DNA of 64,000 nucleotides from Neobacillus mesonae (lineage in GTDB: Bacteria > Bacillota > Bacilli > Paenibacillales > Paenibacillaceae), in assembly GCA_023715865.1 (NCBI GenBank), contig JAMBOW010000001.1:682001-746000 (forward strand), written 5' to 3'. The translations under genes were made by a program, and so were the position numbers. The notes under the pieces are model-generated. The model did not search any database, was not told the origin of the DNA, and worked only from the letters and a program-made list of their open reading frames with translations. Of the stretch, positions 23,767 to 32,101 are shown piece after piece (the first letter of the stretch is position 1; each line of letters starts with the position of its first letter).

Positions 23767-24636
23767 ATGGACCATTACGCAGTCATAGAGAGTGCTCTAC
23801 TCCATATTGAGAACAATTTAGACCAGCCCTTATCATTAGAGTCTGTAGCTGATACAGTCAACATGTCGAAATATTACTTTCACAGACTGTTTTCTGCGAT
23901 AACAGGTTCGTCCTTAAACAATTACATACTATCCAGAAGATTGAACGCTTCACTACAATTCATTGAATCCAATCAATTATCACTTACAGATGTTTCTTAC
24001 CTGCTGAACTTTGGAGCCCAATCATCATTTACTCGTGCTTTTAAACGACAATATGGAATAGCCCCGAGCGCTCTAAGAGTACAAAATATGAAAATCCCTC
24101 AAATACCAATGCCTTCAGTGGTCAGAAGACCCGTTAAAAACATCAATGGTGATATTGTCACCGACTTCACCCTAACAGACTTTGAATCAATACGGGTAAC
24201 CGGCATAGCTTTTGAAGTTGATCTGGCTGAAGATGATTACAAGACAAAGATTCGTTCTCACTCAGACAAACTGTTGCAGGCCATTGATAAAACAGTAAGT
24301 GGTCCATGTTATGTTATCTATTCAAATTGCCAACCTAATTCAACCCGCTTTAAAGTCCTGTTTGGAATTCCATATGACATTCAGATCAATAAACCTTTTT
24401 ATTTTACTATTGATGTACCACAACTCTTCTGTGCTAAATTCAAGTATTTCGGTGATCTCCTTGAAATAGGAGATGTCCTTAAAACTGATTATGCAAGATT
24501 TTTAAAGATTTCTAGGCAGGAAACTGAGGATTCACATATCGAGCTCATTCAAACTTTTGATGATATTCACAATCTTCAATCTGCCTTCCACATCTATGCA
24601 CCTATCAAAAAGCTACCGATTGATTCAGCATTTTAG
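23767..24636 (+). CDS. AraC family regulator with GyrI-like effector domain
   Basis: A 289-residue protein. The AraC double HTH is N-terminal (residues ~5-105: SLESVADTVNMSKYYFHRLF and LTDVSYLLNFGAQSSFTRAF), followed by a GyrI/effector-binding-like domain (~130-289; FESIRVTGIAFEVDL, VLFGIPYDIQ). This Rob/SoxS-like order is typical of drug- or lipophile-sensing AraC proteins. ATG 23767 with TTGGAGG at 23755-23761. Divergent from the DUF4386 gene, its presumed target. Confidence 0.88.
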   Translation: MDHYAVIESALLHIENNLDQPLSLESVADTVNMSKYYFHRLFSAITGSSLNNYILSRRLNASLQFIESNQLSLTDVSYLLNFGAQSSFTRAFKRQYGIAPSALRVQNMKIPQIPMPSVVRRPVKNINGDIVTDFTLTDFESIRVTGIAFEVDLAEDDYKTKIRSHSDKLLQAIDKTVSGPCYVIYSNCQPNSTRFKVLFGIPYDIQINKPFYFTIDVPQLFCAKFKYFGDLLEIGDVLKTDYARFLKISRQETEDSHIELIQTFDDIHNLQSAFHIYAPIKKLPIDSAF

Positions 24637-24927
24637 CTACCATCGTTTTCTTTATGCCCTCCGTTCTGTTTCAATTTTTATTAATAATCTCAGGATAACC
24701 GAAGGGCTAAAAATACACTTTTCAAATCTTGCTGTAACGAAAAAAGCATCTATTTAATTCTTTAATCTTATCTGCAATTTCAAGTCGGGTCAGAATGTTT
24801 CATGTATGCTTGCATCATGGGTGTGATGATGGGGGGATCATGCTGCTAATGCTGCATGAACGCCGGCGCGCTCTAGGTAAGAAGTCAGTTTAAGGCGAAT
24901 TTAATAAAATAAGTTTACTACCAGTGA
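24637..24927. other. Intergenic region, no gene seen
   Basis: No convincing frame or RNA on either strand. A CATCATGGGTGTGATGATGG hairpin lies near 24816. Confidence 0.45.
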
Positions 24928-25004
24928 CTACGTTAAAGGGAAACGTAGAATAGCATGGAGCAGTTTTCCGGTAGGAAGCTGCTCTTTTTCTTTACGGGCA
25001 GGAT
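24928..25004 (+). repeat. Family-1 element, copy 7 (A+B+eroded C)
   Basis: A: CTACGTTAAAGGGAAACGTAG. B: GGAGCAG (24957-24963), TTTTCCGGTAGGAAG, CTGCTC, T5: the inner stem carries compensatory changes (TTCC/GGAA) that keep pairing. C: TTTACGGGCAGG. Confidence 0.8.
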
Positions 25005-25231
25005 AGATTAAGATCATTCGAGGTGGAACCATATCTTAAGGAGGGTGAGCTTCCAAGTAACCATTATCAGAGCTATTCTGCCTCGTGAAAGAAAACGTCC
25101 CATCTGGACCGACAGGTAATTGCTGCGCCCGTATCGATAATAACGGCTTCTCCTGTTGATTCCACGAAACCCTGCTTGAACTCGAAAGGACTCTCGAATA
25201 TGCTTGTGGCAAACTTCTCGCCGGGTACCAT

Positions 25232-25595
25232 CATGTCGGAGGGTACTTTGAATATTATTGCAGCCTGTCAGCGTATTGGAGTTAAACGCGTAGTCATGCA
25301 GAGCGGAATTGGTCTGAGCGACGGAAAAGAACTTTCCACAGTCAATGGTTGGGCAATGCGCATACACCAGCGCGTCTTCTCGAAGGCAATCAAAGACAAG
25401 GCCATTGCCGAGCGTGCAGTGCAACGGAGTGACCTGGATTGGATTATTGTACGACCGGCAGGACTTCATGATGTAGCTACCACTTTGAAATATATCGCTG
25501 GACCATCAGCTCGCATCGCTCCACTCCGGCCGCTACCCTTTGCAGACTGTGCCGATTGCCGTAAAGAACAAGAACATAATCCGATTACCGATTAG
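25232..25595 (+). pseudogene. Internal fragment of an NAD(P)H-binding (NmrA/atypical SDR) protein
   Basis: The frame reads SEGTLNIIAACQRIGVKRVV, SGIGLSDGKELSTVNGWAMR and LDWIIVRPAGLHD, the middle of NAD(P)H-binding SDR-like proteins. The N-terminal Rossmann glycine motif is missing: upstream DNA is unrelated and reads better on the minus strand (an open piece MMVPGEKFATSIFESPFEFK in 25085-25225). The 3' end runs into a family-2 arm (CAAGAACATAATCC), giving an artificial stop. Both ends are broken. Confidence 0.6.
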
Positions 25596-25612
25596 ATGAA
25601 TATCTAAGTAAA
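25563..25612 (+). repeat. Family-2 element, partial copy
   Basis: AGAACAAGAACATAATCC followed by ACCGATTAGATGAATATCTAAG, matching the left arm and right flank of the copy at 9.2 kb without the central hairpin. Confidence 0.6.
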
Positions 25613-25625
25613 CCAATGCTACTTC

Positions 25626-25650
25626 TTTAAGCTAACGCCCAGTTTAGCGT
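25626..25650 (+). repeat. Family-1 element, C module
   Basis: TTTAAGCTAACGCCCAGTTTAG: the CTAAC/GTTTAG dyad after a family-2 fragment. Confidence 0.65.
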
Positions 25651-25763
25651 ATAGATTATCAGGCACATAGAAGAGAATTGATATAAACTATGGAAAAAAG
25701 AATATCTCTTTAGTTTTCAACCACTAATTTCAGTGTAGAGCCATAAAATATTATTTAGGAACA

Positions 25764-25799
25764 GAAAGAGCCTATCAGTTAAGACGGGTCTCTTTTTTC
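25764..25799 (+). terminator. Hairpin AAAGAGCC / GGGTCTCTTT with T-run
   Basis: Imperfect stem with a 14-base loop and six T, ~105 bases before the response regulator. It could be a leader attenuator or an old terminator. Confidence 0.55.
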
Positions 25800-25903
25800 T
25801 AAAACTCTATTAACGAACGATAAAATTGTCATAAATGGAAACCATATTTTAGATTGTGTTAATCTGTCTAATAGCGAACTCCATGTAGAGAGAGGGATGT
25901 TAC

Positions 25904-26581
25904 TTGAAAAGAAGCGTGTTATATATTGAAGATAATGAGAAAATAGGCAGTTGGGTCAAAGAAGAACTGGAACAGCGAGGGTTTTCGGTTCAATGGATGC
26001 TTTCTGGGGAAGGCGCCGAGCGAGAAATAAATCAGCATGAAGTAGTTATTTTGGATATCATGTTACCCGGGTTAGACGGATTTACGGTGGGAAAACGATT
26101 AAAGAAGGCAGCCCCTGCTGTTCCTATTTTGCTGTTATCTGCTCGAACATCGATCGATGACAAGGTAGATGGTTTGCAATTTGCCGATGACTATTTAACG
26201 AAACCATTCCATACGGATGAATTAGTTGCAAGAATAGAAGTATTAATCCGTCGAAGTGGTGGAACGCATTCCGAACGCATTTCATTAGGGAATCATATTG
26301 AAGTAGATCCTGAAGTTCAAATGGTATATGACAAACGAACAGGAGAAGAAATTATATTAACAGGGAGGCAGCATCAAATATTAATGTACTTCTTACGCCA
26401 CCCTAATCAAGTTTTGCCCAAAGAACAAATCTATGAAGCGATTTGGCAAGAAGCTTATATCACTGGTGACAAAACCATAATGGTACATATCCATAGATTG
26501 CGTCAAAAGCTGGAACGTCATCCCGATTCCCCGGAGATTATTGAAACGTTGAAGGGAATAGGCTATCGGGTGAAACTATGA
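25904..26581 (+). CDS. Two-component response regulator, OmpR/PhoB type
   Basis: A 225-residue regulator. Receiver domain residues 1-120 with acidic pair E9-D10, phosphoacceptor D51 (VVILDIMLPGLDG) and the TKPF lysine; winged-helix DNA-binding domain from ~130 (LTGRQHQILMYFLRHPNQVL, MVHIHRLRQKLE). The start is TTG at 25904 after AGAGAGAGGG. The 3' end overlaps the histidine kinase ATG by 4 bases. It probably regulates the ABC transporter operon that follows. Confidence 0.94.
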   Translation: MKRSVLYIEDNEKIGSWVKEELEQRGFSVQWMLSGEGAEREINQHEVVILDIMLPGLDGFTVGKRLKKAAPAVPILLLSARTSIDDKVDGLQFADDYLTKPFHTDELVARIEVLIRRSGGTHSERISLGNHIEVDPEVQMVYDKRTGEEIILTGRQHQILMYFLRHPNQVLPKEQIYEAIWQEAYITGDKTIMVHIHRLRQKLERHPDSPEIIETLKGIGYRVKL

Positions 26582-27588
26582 AACAGAATAGATCCTTATT
26601 TCGTCGTTTTCTAAAAGTACATTTTCTATTTATCTTTTTACCTCCCATTGTGATTGTTTTCTTCAGTGCGTTTTTTGGGGTTTCTGACATCAATCAAAAA
26701 GAAATGAATACGTTAGATCAATTCTACATTACCGTGTTACTGTTTGGTTTTATTATGGTCGCATTTGTTGTATTATCTTGGCTGTTCTTCTTGAAACTTC
26801 GCAATCGTCTCAACCACTTACAGGAATACATGTCATTTTCAGCTAAAAATAACTCATTTCCCAAACCCGTATCGGTTCAAAGGGATCGCATGGATGAAAT
26901 AGACCAATTAGGAACTTCTTTTAATTGGATGATTCAACAGCTTGAAGACAGTCGCAAGCGAGAATATGAAGAGGAATTGCTACGACATCGGCTCATTGCG
27001 AATTTATCACACGACTTACGAACGCCACTTACCATTTTGAGAGGACATGTCACCAGATTAAATAAAGAATCTATGACTTTAGATGGACAAAACTCGTTAA
27101 CAGAGATCAACCATACAATTACAAGAGTTGGCGATCTAATGGATGATTTACTTTCCTATACATTGCTTACTTCAGGAAAACATCCTTTTGGGCCTGTTTC
27201 AACAGATATTGTACGTTTAGTAAGAGCATCTGTTGCTCAGTGGTATCCCGTATTTGAAGAAAAAGAAATTCAGCTGGATGTTAATCTACCGGCAGAGGAG
27301 ACTTTTTATTGGAAAGCAGATCCTACATGGATGACACGGGTTCTGGACAATTTATTTCAGAATATTCTTCGCCATGCAGCAGAGGGGAAATATGCTAACA
27401 TTGTGGTTGATGTAGAACAAGAACAGATCATTGTTGCGGACAGAGGTCCAGGTATGGATAACTCTTCCTATGATCGTGGGGCGGGGATTGGTTTATCGAC
27501 ATGTAATTATATGTTGAACAAAATGAAGCTGATGGCTGACATTACATCCAATGAAAATGGCACAAGAGTAACTATTGGTAGAGCTTAA
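26578..27588 (+). CDS. Sensor histidine kinase
   Basis: A 336-residue membrane kinase with two N-terminal helices (about 13-33 and 51-73) separated by only ~17 residues, so an intramembrane-sensing type with almost no extracellular loop. HAMP-like linker 75-125, HisKA with H145 (LIANLSHDLRTPLT), then HATPase motifs: N box (DNLFQNILRHA), G1 (VADRGPGM) and a short G2 (GAGIGLS). Such loop-less kinases are typically encoded with ABC exporters for antimicrobial peptide resistance, as here. Overlaps the response regulator by 4 bases. Confidence 0.92.
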   Translation: MKQNRSLFRRFLKVHFLFIFLPPIVIVFFSAFFGVSDINQKEMNTLDQFYITVLLFGFIMVAFVVLSWLFFLKLRNRLNHLQEYMSFSAKNNSFPKPVSVQRDRMDEIDQLGTSFNWMIQQLEDSRKREYEEELLRHRLIANLSHDLRTPLTILRGHVTRLNKESMTLDGQNSLTEINHTITRVGDLMDDLLSYTLLTSGKHPFGPVSTDIVRLVRASVAQWYPVFEEKEIQLDVNLPAEETFYWKADPTWMTRVLDNLFQNILRHAAEGKYANIVVDVEQEQIIVADRGPGMDNSSYDRGAGIGLSTCNYMLNKMKLMADITSNENGTRVTIGRA

Positions 27589-27680
27589 CTCAAAGGTAAC
27601 CCAGAATTAAACAGGCTGATAAACGTGATGTAACTTTGCTTCTTTATAATTAGAACCATAACAGAAAGGGAGTGTTATGG

Positions 27681-28394
27681 TTGATTGAAATAAATAACTT
27701 AGTCAAACATCGCGGAACTCAAGAAATCTTATCAGGTATCAGCTTTAAAGCTAAACCAGGTAGAGTAACTGGTTTTTTAGGTCCAAATGGGGCAGGTAAA
27801 AGTTCTACACTTCGCATATTGCTTGGATTAGATCGTGCCACCTCAGGGAGTGCACTAATTAATGGCGAGCCATTTGCAAAATTACATAATCCTTTAGTAA
27901 CAATAGGTGCTGCATTAGATGGATCTGGAGCTCATCGTAGGCGAACAGGGCGGGCACATTTATGCTGGATTGCTCGTGCCGCAGGATTGTCTTACTCACG
28001 TGTCGAGGAAGTTCTGAAAATAGTAGGTCTTACTAAAGCAGCTGACAAAAGAGTCGGGAATTATTCTCTTGGTATGGGGAGAAGACTCGGAATGGCAGCT
28101 GCGCTACTGGGTGATCCCAAAATATTGGTTTTAGATGAACCCGTGAACGGGCTTGACCCGGAAGGAATTCGCTTTATTCGAACATTTTTACGTGAACGGG
28201 CTGAGTTCGGCAACACGGTGTTACTATCCAGTCATCTAATAGGAGAGCTTGCAGAGACTGTTGATGATGTGGTGATTATTAAGCATGGGAAAATCGTTGC
28301 AGATGGAACATTAGAAGAAGTAATAGGTAACCATTCCTCGCTGGAGGAAGCCTTTTTTGCCCAGACATCTGACAAAGCAGTTGACGTTGTATGA
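27681..28394 (+). CDS. ABC transporter ATP-binding protein (lantibiotic-immunity/BcrA-like)
   Basis: A 237-residue ATPase: Walker A GPNGAGKSS, a divergent signature YSLGMGRRLG, Walker B ILVLDEPVNGLDP and the switch His in LLSSHL. The SLGMxxR(L)G signature and small size fit the BcrA/lantibiotic-immunity ATPases. TTG at 27681 is preferred because GGGAG lies 8 bases upstream; GTG 27672 overlaps that site. First gene of an ATPase-permease-permease set; overlaps the next gene by 4 bases (ATGA). Confidence 0.92.
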   Translation: MIEINNLVKHRGTQEILSGISFKAKPGRVTGFLGPNGAGKSSTLRILLGLDRATSGSALINGEPFAKLHNPLVTIGAALDGSGAHRRRTGRAHLCWIARAAGLSYSRVEEVLKIVGLTKAADKRVGNYSLGMGRRLGMAAALLGDPKILVLDEPVNGLDPEGIRFIRTFLRERAEFGNTVLLSSHLIGELAETVDDVVIIKHGKIVADGTLEEVIGNHSSLEEAFFAQTSDKAVDVV

Positions 28395-29140
28395 GAGCAT
28401 TCAACGCAGAACTATCTAAATTGTTCTCCCTGCCTGGCATGTGGCTTGCCTTTCTTATTGGAGCATTTGCCCCAGCGTTCATATCTGCCTTGGACAGTAT
28501 AGCACAAAAAGAGGAGATTATAGCTGGAGTTAGCACACGGCTATTGGAAGTTGGCTATATTGGACTAGCTCTTGGTGTGCAAGGTGTCATTATTCTAGGT
28601 GTGCTTGCTGTCAGCAGTGAATTTTTGACAGAGAGTAGTGAATCTGGAGGAGGTCAACAGATTACAACAAGTTTAACTGTTGTTTCATCAAGGCTTTATT
28701 TTTTGCTGGCAAAAGCAGGCGCTGTGACAGTAATCAGCATACTGCTTTGTGTTGTGGCTATAATGACAACTTTGTCAGCTACGTATCTTGTTCTTGGTGA
28801 ATTTACCCCTGCATTTGAATGGTCTAAACTGATCGGTGCAGTTTGTTACTGGACATTCACTGCTCTTTTGGCATTTGGGATTACGGTTCTAACTAAGAAT
28901 GGCACTATTCCGCTTGCTGTGCTCATCATTAATACATCCTTAGTATCATTCAGTTTCCTGCTTACTAAGGTTACAAAGTTGGCGTTATATTTACCAGATA
29001 GGGCTGGACTTGAAATGTTTATGTTTCTGAGCGACAGATTTCTCACCCCGTTTACAGCCGGCTTAGTGATGTTTGCCTGGGTAGTCGTTCTTTTCATTGT
29101 TGCAGCTATTGTATTCCATAGGAGGGATGTTAACTCATGA
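28391..29140 (+). CDS. ABC transporter permease (ABC-2 type), first subunit
   Basis: A 249-residue membrane protein with six predicted helices (for example MWLAFLIGAFAPAFI; IGLALGVQGVIILGVLAVSS; YWTFTALLAFGITVLT). The conserved 'SSEF' segment after helix 2 and the N-terminal 'FNAELSKLFSLPGMWLAF' are typical of ABC-2 permeases for bacteriocin immunity. Overlaps both neighbours by 4 bases, so stoichiometric translation is likely. Functions with the ATPase before it and the second permease after it. Confidence 0.88.
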   Translation: MRAFNAELSKLFSLPGMWLAFLIGAFAPAFISALDSIAQKEEIIAGVSTRLLEVGYIGLALGVQGVIILGVLAVSSEFLTESSESGGGQQITTSLTVVSSRLYFLLAKAGAVTVISILLCVVAIMTTLSATYLVLGEFTPAFEWSKLIGAVCYWTFTALLAFGITVLTKNGTIPLAVLIINTSLVSFSFLLTKVTKLALYLPDRAGLEMFMFLSDRFLTPFTAGLVMFAWVVVLFIVAAIVFHRRDVNS

Positions 29141-29895
29141 GTGTCCCTTCTAGTAGAAAAAGAACACAGATCCTTCGTGCTGAACTGGATAAATTAGTTA
29201 CATTACCATTGACATGGCTCACTCTTATAAGTACATTCATTCTTAATTTACTTTTAACCGCAGCTTTTACTTCGGTTGGACTACAAGGTGCAGCAGGGAC
29301 GCAAAGTATACTGAATATAGGGCTTGCTACTATGGGATATCTTCAAGCAGGGTTCATTATTCTTGGAATCCTAGCTACTTGTTCGGAGTATACTGATGGA
29401 CAGATTCGAACTACATTAATTACGATACCTTGGCGTGGACTTCAACTATCCACGAAGTATTTGGCATTGGCAACCATAACCATTCCTGCGGCTTTTATTA
29501 TTACTGTATCAGGTGTACTTTTTACTTTTGTTAGGATGAGAGACACAGCAGTAGGGTTTGAAATAGACATCATGATAGAAGCATTAGTAGGTGCAACAGG
29601 CTATCTAACATTAACCACACTTCTCAGTGCAGCTATGGGAGCTTTATTAAGACGAACCACTCCTGCTTTAGTGGTACTGCTTGGTTATTATTTCGTTATC
29701 AGTCCATTGACGAGAGATTTTCTGCCTAGGTTTAAAAATTATTTTCCGGATACGGCAGGGTATTATATGTATATGTCGCCTTCTCTTGATGAAATATTTA
29801 CCCTTACACCAATGCAAGGGACAGGTATTTCAATATTATGGACAATAATCTTTATTACAATAGCTATTGTATTTTACTGTAGGCGAGATGCTTAA
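29137..29895 (+). CDS. ABC transporter permease (ABC-2 type), second subunit
   Basis: A 252-residue paralogue of the preceding permease: the same 'ILRAELDKLVTLPLTWLTLI' start and 'LATCSEYTDGQIRTTLITIP' after helix 2, six helices, ending in CRRDA. A two-permease arrangement (like SpaE/SpaG or NisE/NisG) is typical of lantibiotic self-protection or resistance transporters. No lantibiotic precursor or biosynthesis gene is in the window, so resistance to an external compound is more likely. Confidence 0.88.
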   Translation: MSVPSSRKRTQILRAELDKLVTLPLTWLTLISTFILNLLLTAAFTSVGLQGAAGTQSILNIGLATMGYLQAGFIILGILATCSEYTDGQIRTTLITIPWRGLQLSTKYLALATITIPAAFIITVSGVLFTFVRMRDTAVGFEIDIMIEALVGATGYLTLTTLLSAAMGALLRRTTPALVVLLGYYFVISPLTRDFLPRFKNYFPDTAGYYMYMSPSLDEIFTLTPMQGTGISILWTIIFITIAIVFYCRRDA

Positions 29896-29959
29896 GTTTA
29901 AGTTTCATCAATTCAAAAAATATAACGGTAGTGATTTTTTTAGGTACTGGGCAAATGAC

Positions 29960-30142
29960 AACGGAGGCACTATTAAAACAAAAACAAGTTTCAAAAAATA
30001 TGGAGATAGAGATGTATTAATAAATGTCTTTCTTACGATTAACAAAGGAGATTTTATAATTCTCAGGGGACAATACAAGAAAAGACAGTTATATTACTTG
30101 TCGTCCGAGTATTGTTGGAGGACAAAAACATTGACCCATTGA
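29960..30142 (+). pseudogene. N-terminal remnant of another ABC transporter ATPase
   Basis: The frame reads SFKKYGDRDVLINVFLTINK then GDFIILRGQ, which fits the first strand and pre-Walker A segment of an ABC ATPase (KKYGxxxVLxNVSLxIxKGDFIxLxGQNGSGKS). Walker A itself is destroyed (GQYKKRQ), and the frame ends in a family-2 element. A relic, possibly of a transporter that once belonged to this locus. Confidence 0.45.
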
Positions 30143-30213
30143 AAGTCGCTATTTTAGCGACTTTTTTATCTTATCGATACAAGTTCTTGTCCCGAGCCGA
30201 GGACAAGAACTTT
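30117..30213 (+). repeat. Family-2 palindromic element, copy 4, with terminator
   Basis: GGAGGACAAAAACAT; hairpin AAGTCGCTATTTTAGCGACTT plus T6; then ACAAGTTCTTGTCC and GGACAAGAACTTTTTCC. Outer arms pair well. Confidence 0.85.
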
Positions 30214-30259
30214 TTCCTATTGCCGATTGTACATGTACCTAACCGGCCTTCACCCGTTA

Positions 30260-30290
30260 ATTCATTAAGCGGGTAGGATAGTTAAATAAC
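30260..30290 (+). repeat. Family-1 element, degenerate C module
   Basis: TTCATTAAGCGGGTAGGATAG: the C consensus with the TAAC lost, again directly after a family-2 element. Confidence 0.5.
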
Positions 30291-30376
30291 AGAAAGGGAT
30301 TTGTAGTGGTTTTCACGAACCTAATCAATTGTAAGAAATTCATCTTTATATTTTTACGAAATCCTGATATCGAGGA

Positions 30377-30868
30377 GTGATTAAACTGATTCATGTGAAA
30401 AATATTCTGTCTGATCAGTTCTTAGCGAATGCTAATGACCCTAGTTGGTACAAACCATTTTTAGAATCCGTAGAGGATTTAACAGAAGAACAAGCATTTT
30501 GGAAGCCGAATGAAGATTGTTTCAGTATAGCTGAAATCGTATATCATCTTACTTATTGGAATCAAACCTGGCAGACTAGATATATTAAATCGCGAATAGA
30601 CGCAGTTCCTTCAATTGGAAGTAATGAGCAAAGCTTTATAATTCCAGAAAATCTGACCTTTAATGAATTAAAAAAAATGTTGCTGGATGTTCTCCTCAAG
30701 TGGGACGGATTATTGTCTCCTGAGAAATTAGAAAGTGATGTGATTGGTTTTTCGGAAAAGGCTTCTTGGTGGCAAATCCTCGGAAATGCAACGACTCATA
30801 ATGCCTACCATATCGGTCAAATTATATATATAAGAAAACTACAAAAAAGTTGGCATACTAATCTCTAA
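30377..30868 (+). CDS. DinB superfamily protein
   Basis: A 163-residue four-helix-bundle protein. Metal-binding His candidates are in IAEIVYHLTYWNQTW and NATTHNAYHIGQIIYIRK, the standard DinB/YfiT spacing. Many family members are thiol transferases (bacillithiol in Firmicutes) or of unknown function. The start is uncertain: GAGGAG at 30372-30377 overlaps GTG 30377; an internal GTG (30395) or a CTG (30386) has more normal spacing. Single-gene unit between repeat modules. Confidence 0.82.
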   Translation: MIKLIHVKNILSDQFLANANDPSWYKPFLESVEDLTEEQAFWKPNEDCFSIAEIVYHLTYWNQTWQTRYIKSRIDAVPSIGSNEQSFIIPENLTFNELKKMLLDVLLKWDGLLSPEKLESDVIGFSEKASWWQILGNATTHNAYHIGQIIYIRKLQKSWHTNL

Positions 30869-30973
30869 GCAGTTCGATTAGAAACAAAATGGCGGTGCCT
30901 GGAAGTAGTTTAGAATCCAAAGGGAACGGGGATCAGTATCATAGATATATTTAGCTAAATGCAAACTGCTAAG

Positions 30974-31077
30974 CATTAAGCTAATAGGAAACGTTAGATG
31001 AAGTTTAGATGAAATAGAATGGAGCAGTCACCAGATGGCAGCCGCTCCTTTTTTTCATTAAGTTAACGGAGTTAGGT
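30974..31077 (+). repeat. Family-1 element, copy 8 (A+B+C) with terminator
   Basis: A: TAAGCTAATAGGAAACGTTAG. B: GGAGCAG (31021-31027), CACCAGATGG, CAGCCGCTCC, T7. C: CATTAAGTTAACGGAGTTAG. Confidence 0.85.
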
Positions 31078-31155
31078 TACTTTATTGTAGAGCATGTATC
31101 AGTAAAAGATTCAACATGGTGTAGTAGTTGGGGGATGGCTTTTTTTCTTTTTATA

Positions 31156-31182
31156 AAGCTATCGGGATACAATAGCTTAATA
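31156..31182. repeat. Degenerate C-like dyad
   Basis: AAGCTAT-CGGGATACA-ATAGCTT, a variant of the C palindrome in which both arms have changed together. Confidence 0.45.
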
Positions 31183-31238
31183 TGAATGAAAGGGAGGCTG
31201 CCGACATTATGGGTGGCCTCGTTAATTTATGGGACGGG

Positions 31239-31808
31239 TTAGTCTGTATCGTCAGACTGTTTGGACTGGTGCTCAGTAAATACGGCTAAATATCGAACTT
31301 CTTCCGAAATTGGTATTACGATATGTTCCTGGAGCGAATTAAAATACAAGCTATCTCCATCACTAAGCTCATATTCTTTTCCTCCCACTTGATATTTCAT
31401 CCTGCCTGATAAAACGTATATGAATTCTTCGCCTTCATGAGAGAAGGTGTGTTCATTAACTTCTCCTTGTCTTGCCACAAATATATACGGCTGCATAATC
31501 TTATTATGTCGATTGGAGGCAAACGCAAAGAACGAATACCCTTTATTCGTTTTAATCCATTTCTCAACATCCTCATATTGTCCCGCAGTAACCATGACCG
31601 TGTCGTTGCTGGATTGCTCTTCAAGCAGATCGGAGACTTTAACCCCAAGAGCATTTGCAATTTTCATCAAGGTCGACACGGCCGGCATCGCACCGCCATT
31701 CTCGATCTTAGATAGCATGCTTTTAGTGAAGCCGCATACTTCAGCAATTTCTTCTTGAGTCCTCTTTTGCTCTCTGCGTATGAGACGAATACGTCTTCCC
31801 AAATCCAT
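31239..31808 (-). CDS. XRE family regulator with cupin sensor domain
   Basis: A 189-residue regulator: Cro/C1-type HTH at residues 6-62 (RRIRLIRREQKRTQEEIAEV, KSMLSKIENG) and a C-terminal cupin (~105-175: EHTFSHEGEEFIYVLSGRMK, LSDGDSLYF, EHIVIPISEE). These proteins sense a small metabolite in the cupin. ATG 31808 has GAAAGAGG upstream. It diverges from the UPF0261-Lpl operon; the shared intergenic region holds two TTCAAC-N3-GTTGAA dyads, one in its own promoter spacer. Confidence 0.92.
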   Translation of the reverse strand: MDLGRRIRLIRREQKRTQEEIAEVCGFTKSMLSKIENGGAMPAVSTLMKIANALGVKVSDLLEEQSSNDTVMVTAGQYEDVEKWIKTNKGYSFFAFASNRHNKIMQPYIFVARQGEVNEHTFSHEGEEFIYVLSGRMKYQVGGKEYELSDGDSLYFNSLQEHIVIPISEEVRYLAVFTEHQSKQSDDTD

Positions 31809-31846
31809 GGTTACCTCTTTCTAATCTATGATTTGTATTAATGTAC

Positions 31847-31875
31847 AATATACTTCAACCTAGTTGAATATTCAA
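31847..31875 (-). promoter_or_regulatory. Promoter and operator of the XRE-cupin gene
   Basis: Minus strand: -35 TTGAAT (31870-31875), 17-bp spacer, -10 TATATT (31847-31852). The dyad TTCAAC-cta-GTTGAA (31854-31868) fills the spacer, so the protein probably represses itself. Confidence 0.72.
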
Positions 31876-31965
31876 TATTCCTGCTCATTAAATTACCAAT
31901 GAATCAAGCAAATTGTGACGGATTTTAACGAAATTCGCCTAAGATTAAGAGATAAAATAAATAAA

Positions 31966-31979
31966 AGAAAGCGCTTGCT
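31966..31979. promoter_or_regulatory. Candidate CcpA cre site
   Basis: AGAAAGCGCTTGCT matches the cre consensus TGWAANCGNTNWCA at 11 of 14 positions, with the core GAAAGCGCTT intact. It lies upstream of the sugar-transport-type operon. Confidence 0.55.
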
Positions 31980-32011
31980 TATGGAGTTTTCATGTTGTAT
32001 GATGTTCTCAA

Positions 32012-32026
32012 TTCAACTGTGTTGAA
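32012..32026. promoter_or_regulatory. Second XRE-cupin operator, operon side
   Basis: TTCAAC-tgt-GTTGAA followed by TA, identical arms to the operator at 31854. It lies 76 bases upstream of the first structural gene. Confidence 0.72.
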
Positions 32027-32101
32027 TAAAAGTTAAATGAGTAAACTTTAATTTTATCTGGTTGATTCGATCTAAAGAGTCCATTTTAAAGGAGGGCTAG
32101 T

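Noticed and set aside
25014..25469. Minus-strand open frame of 151 codons opposite the NAD(P)-binding fragment
   Set aside because: Translation is Cys/His/Arg-rich and unlike any family; the plus strand gives a recognisable protein fragment.
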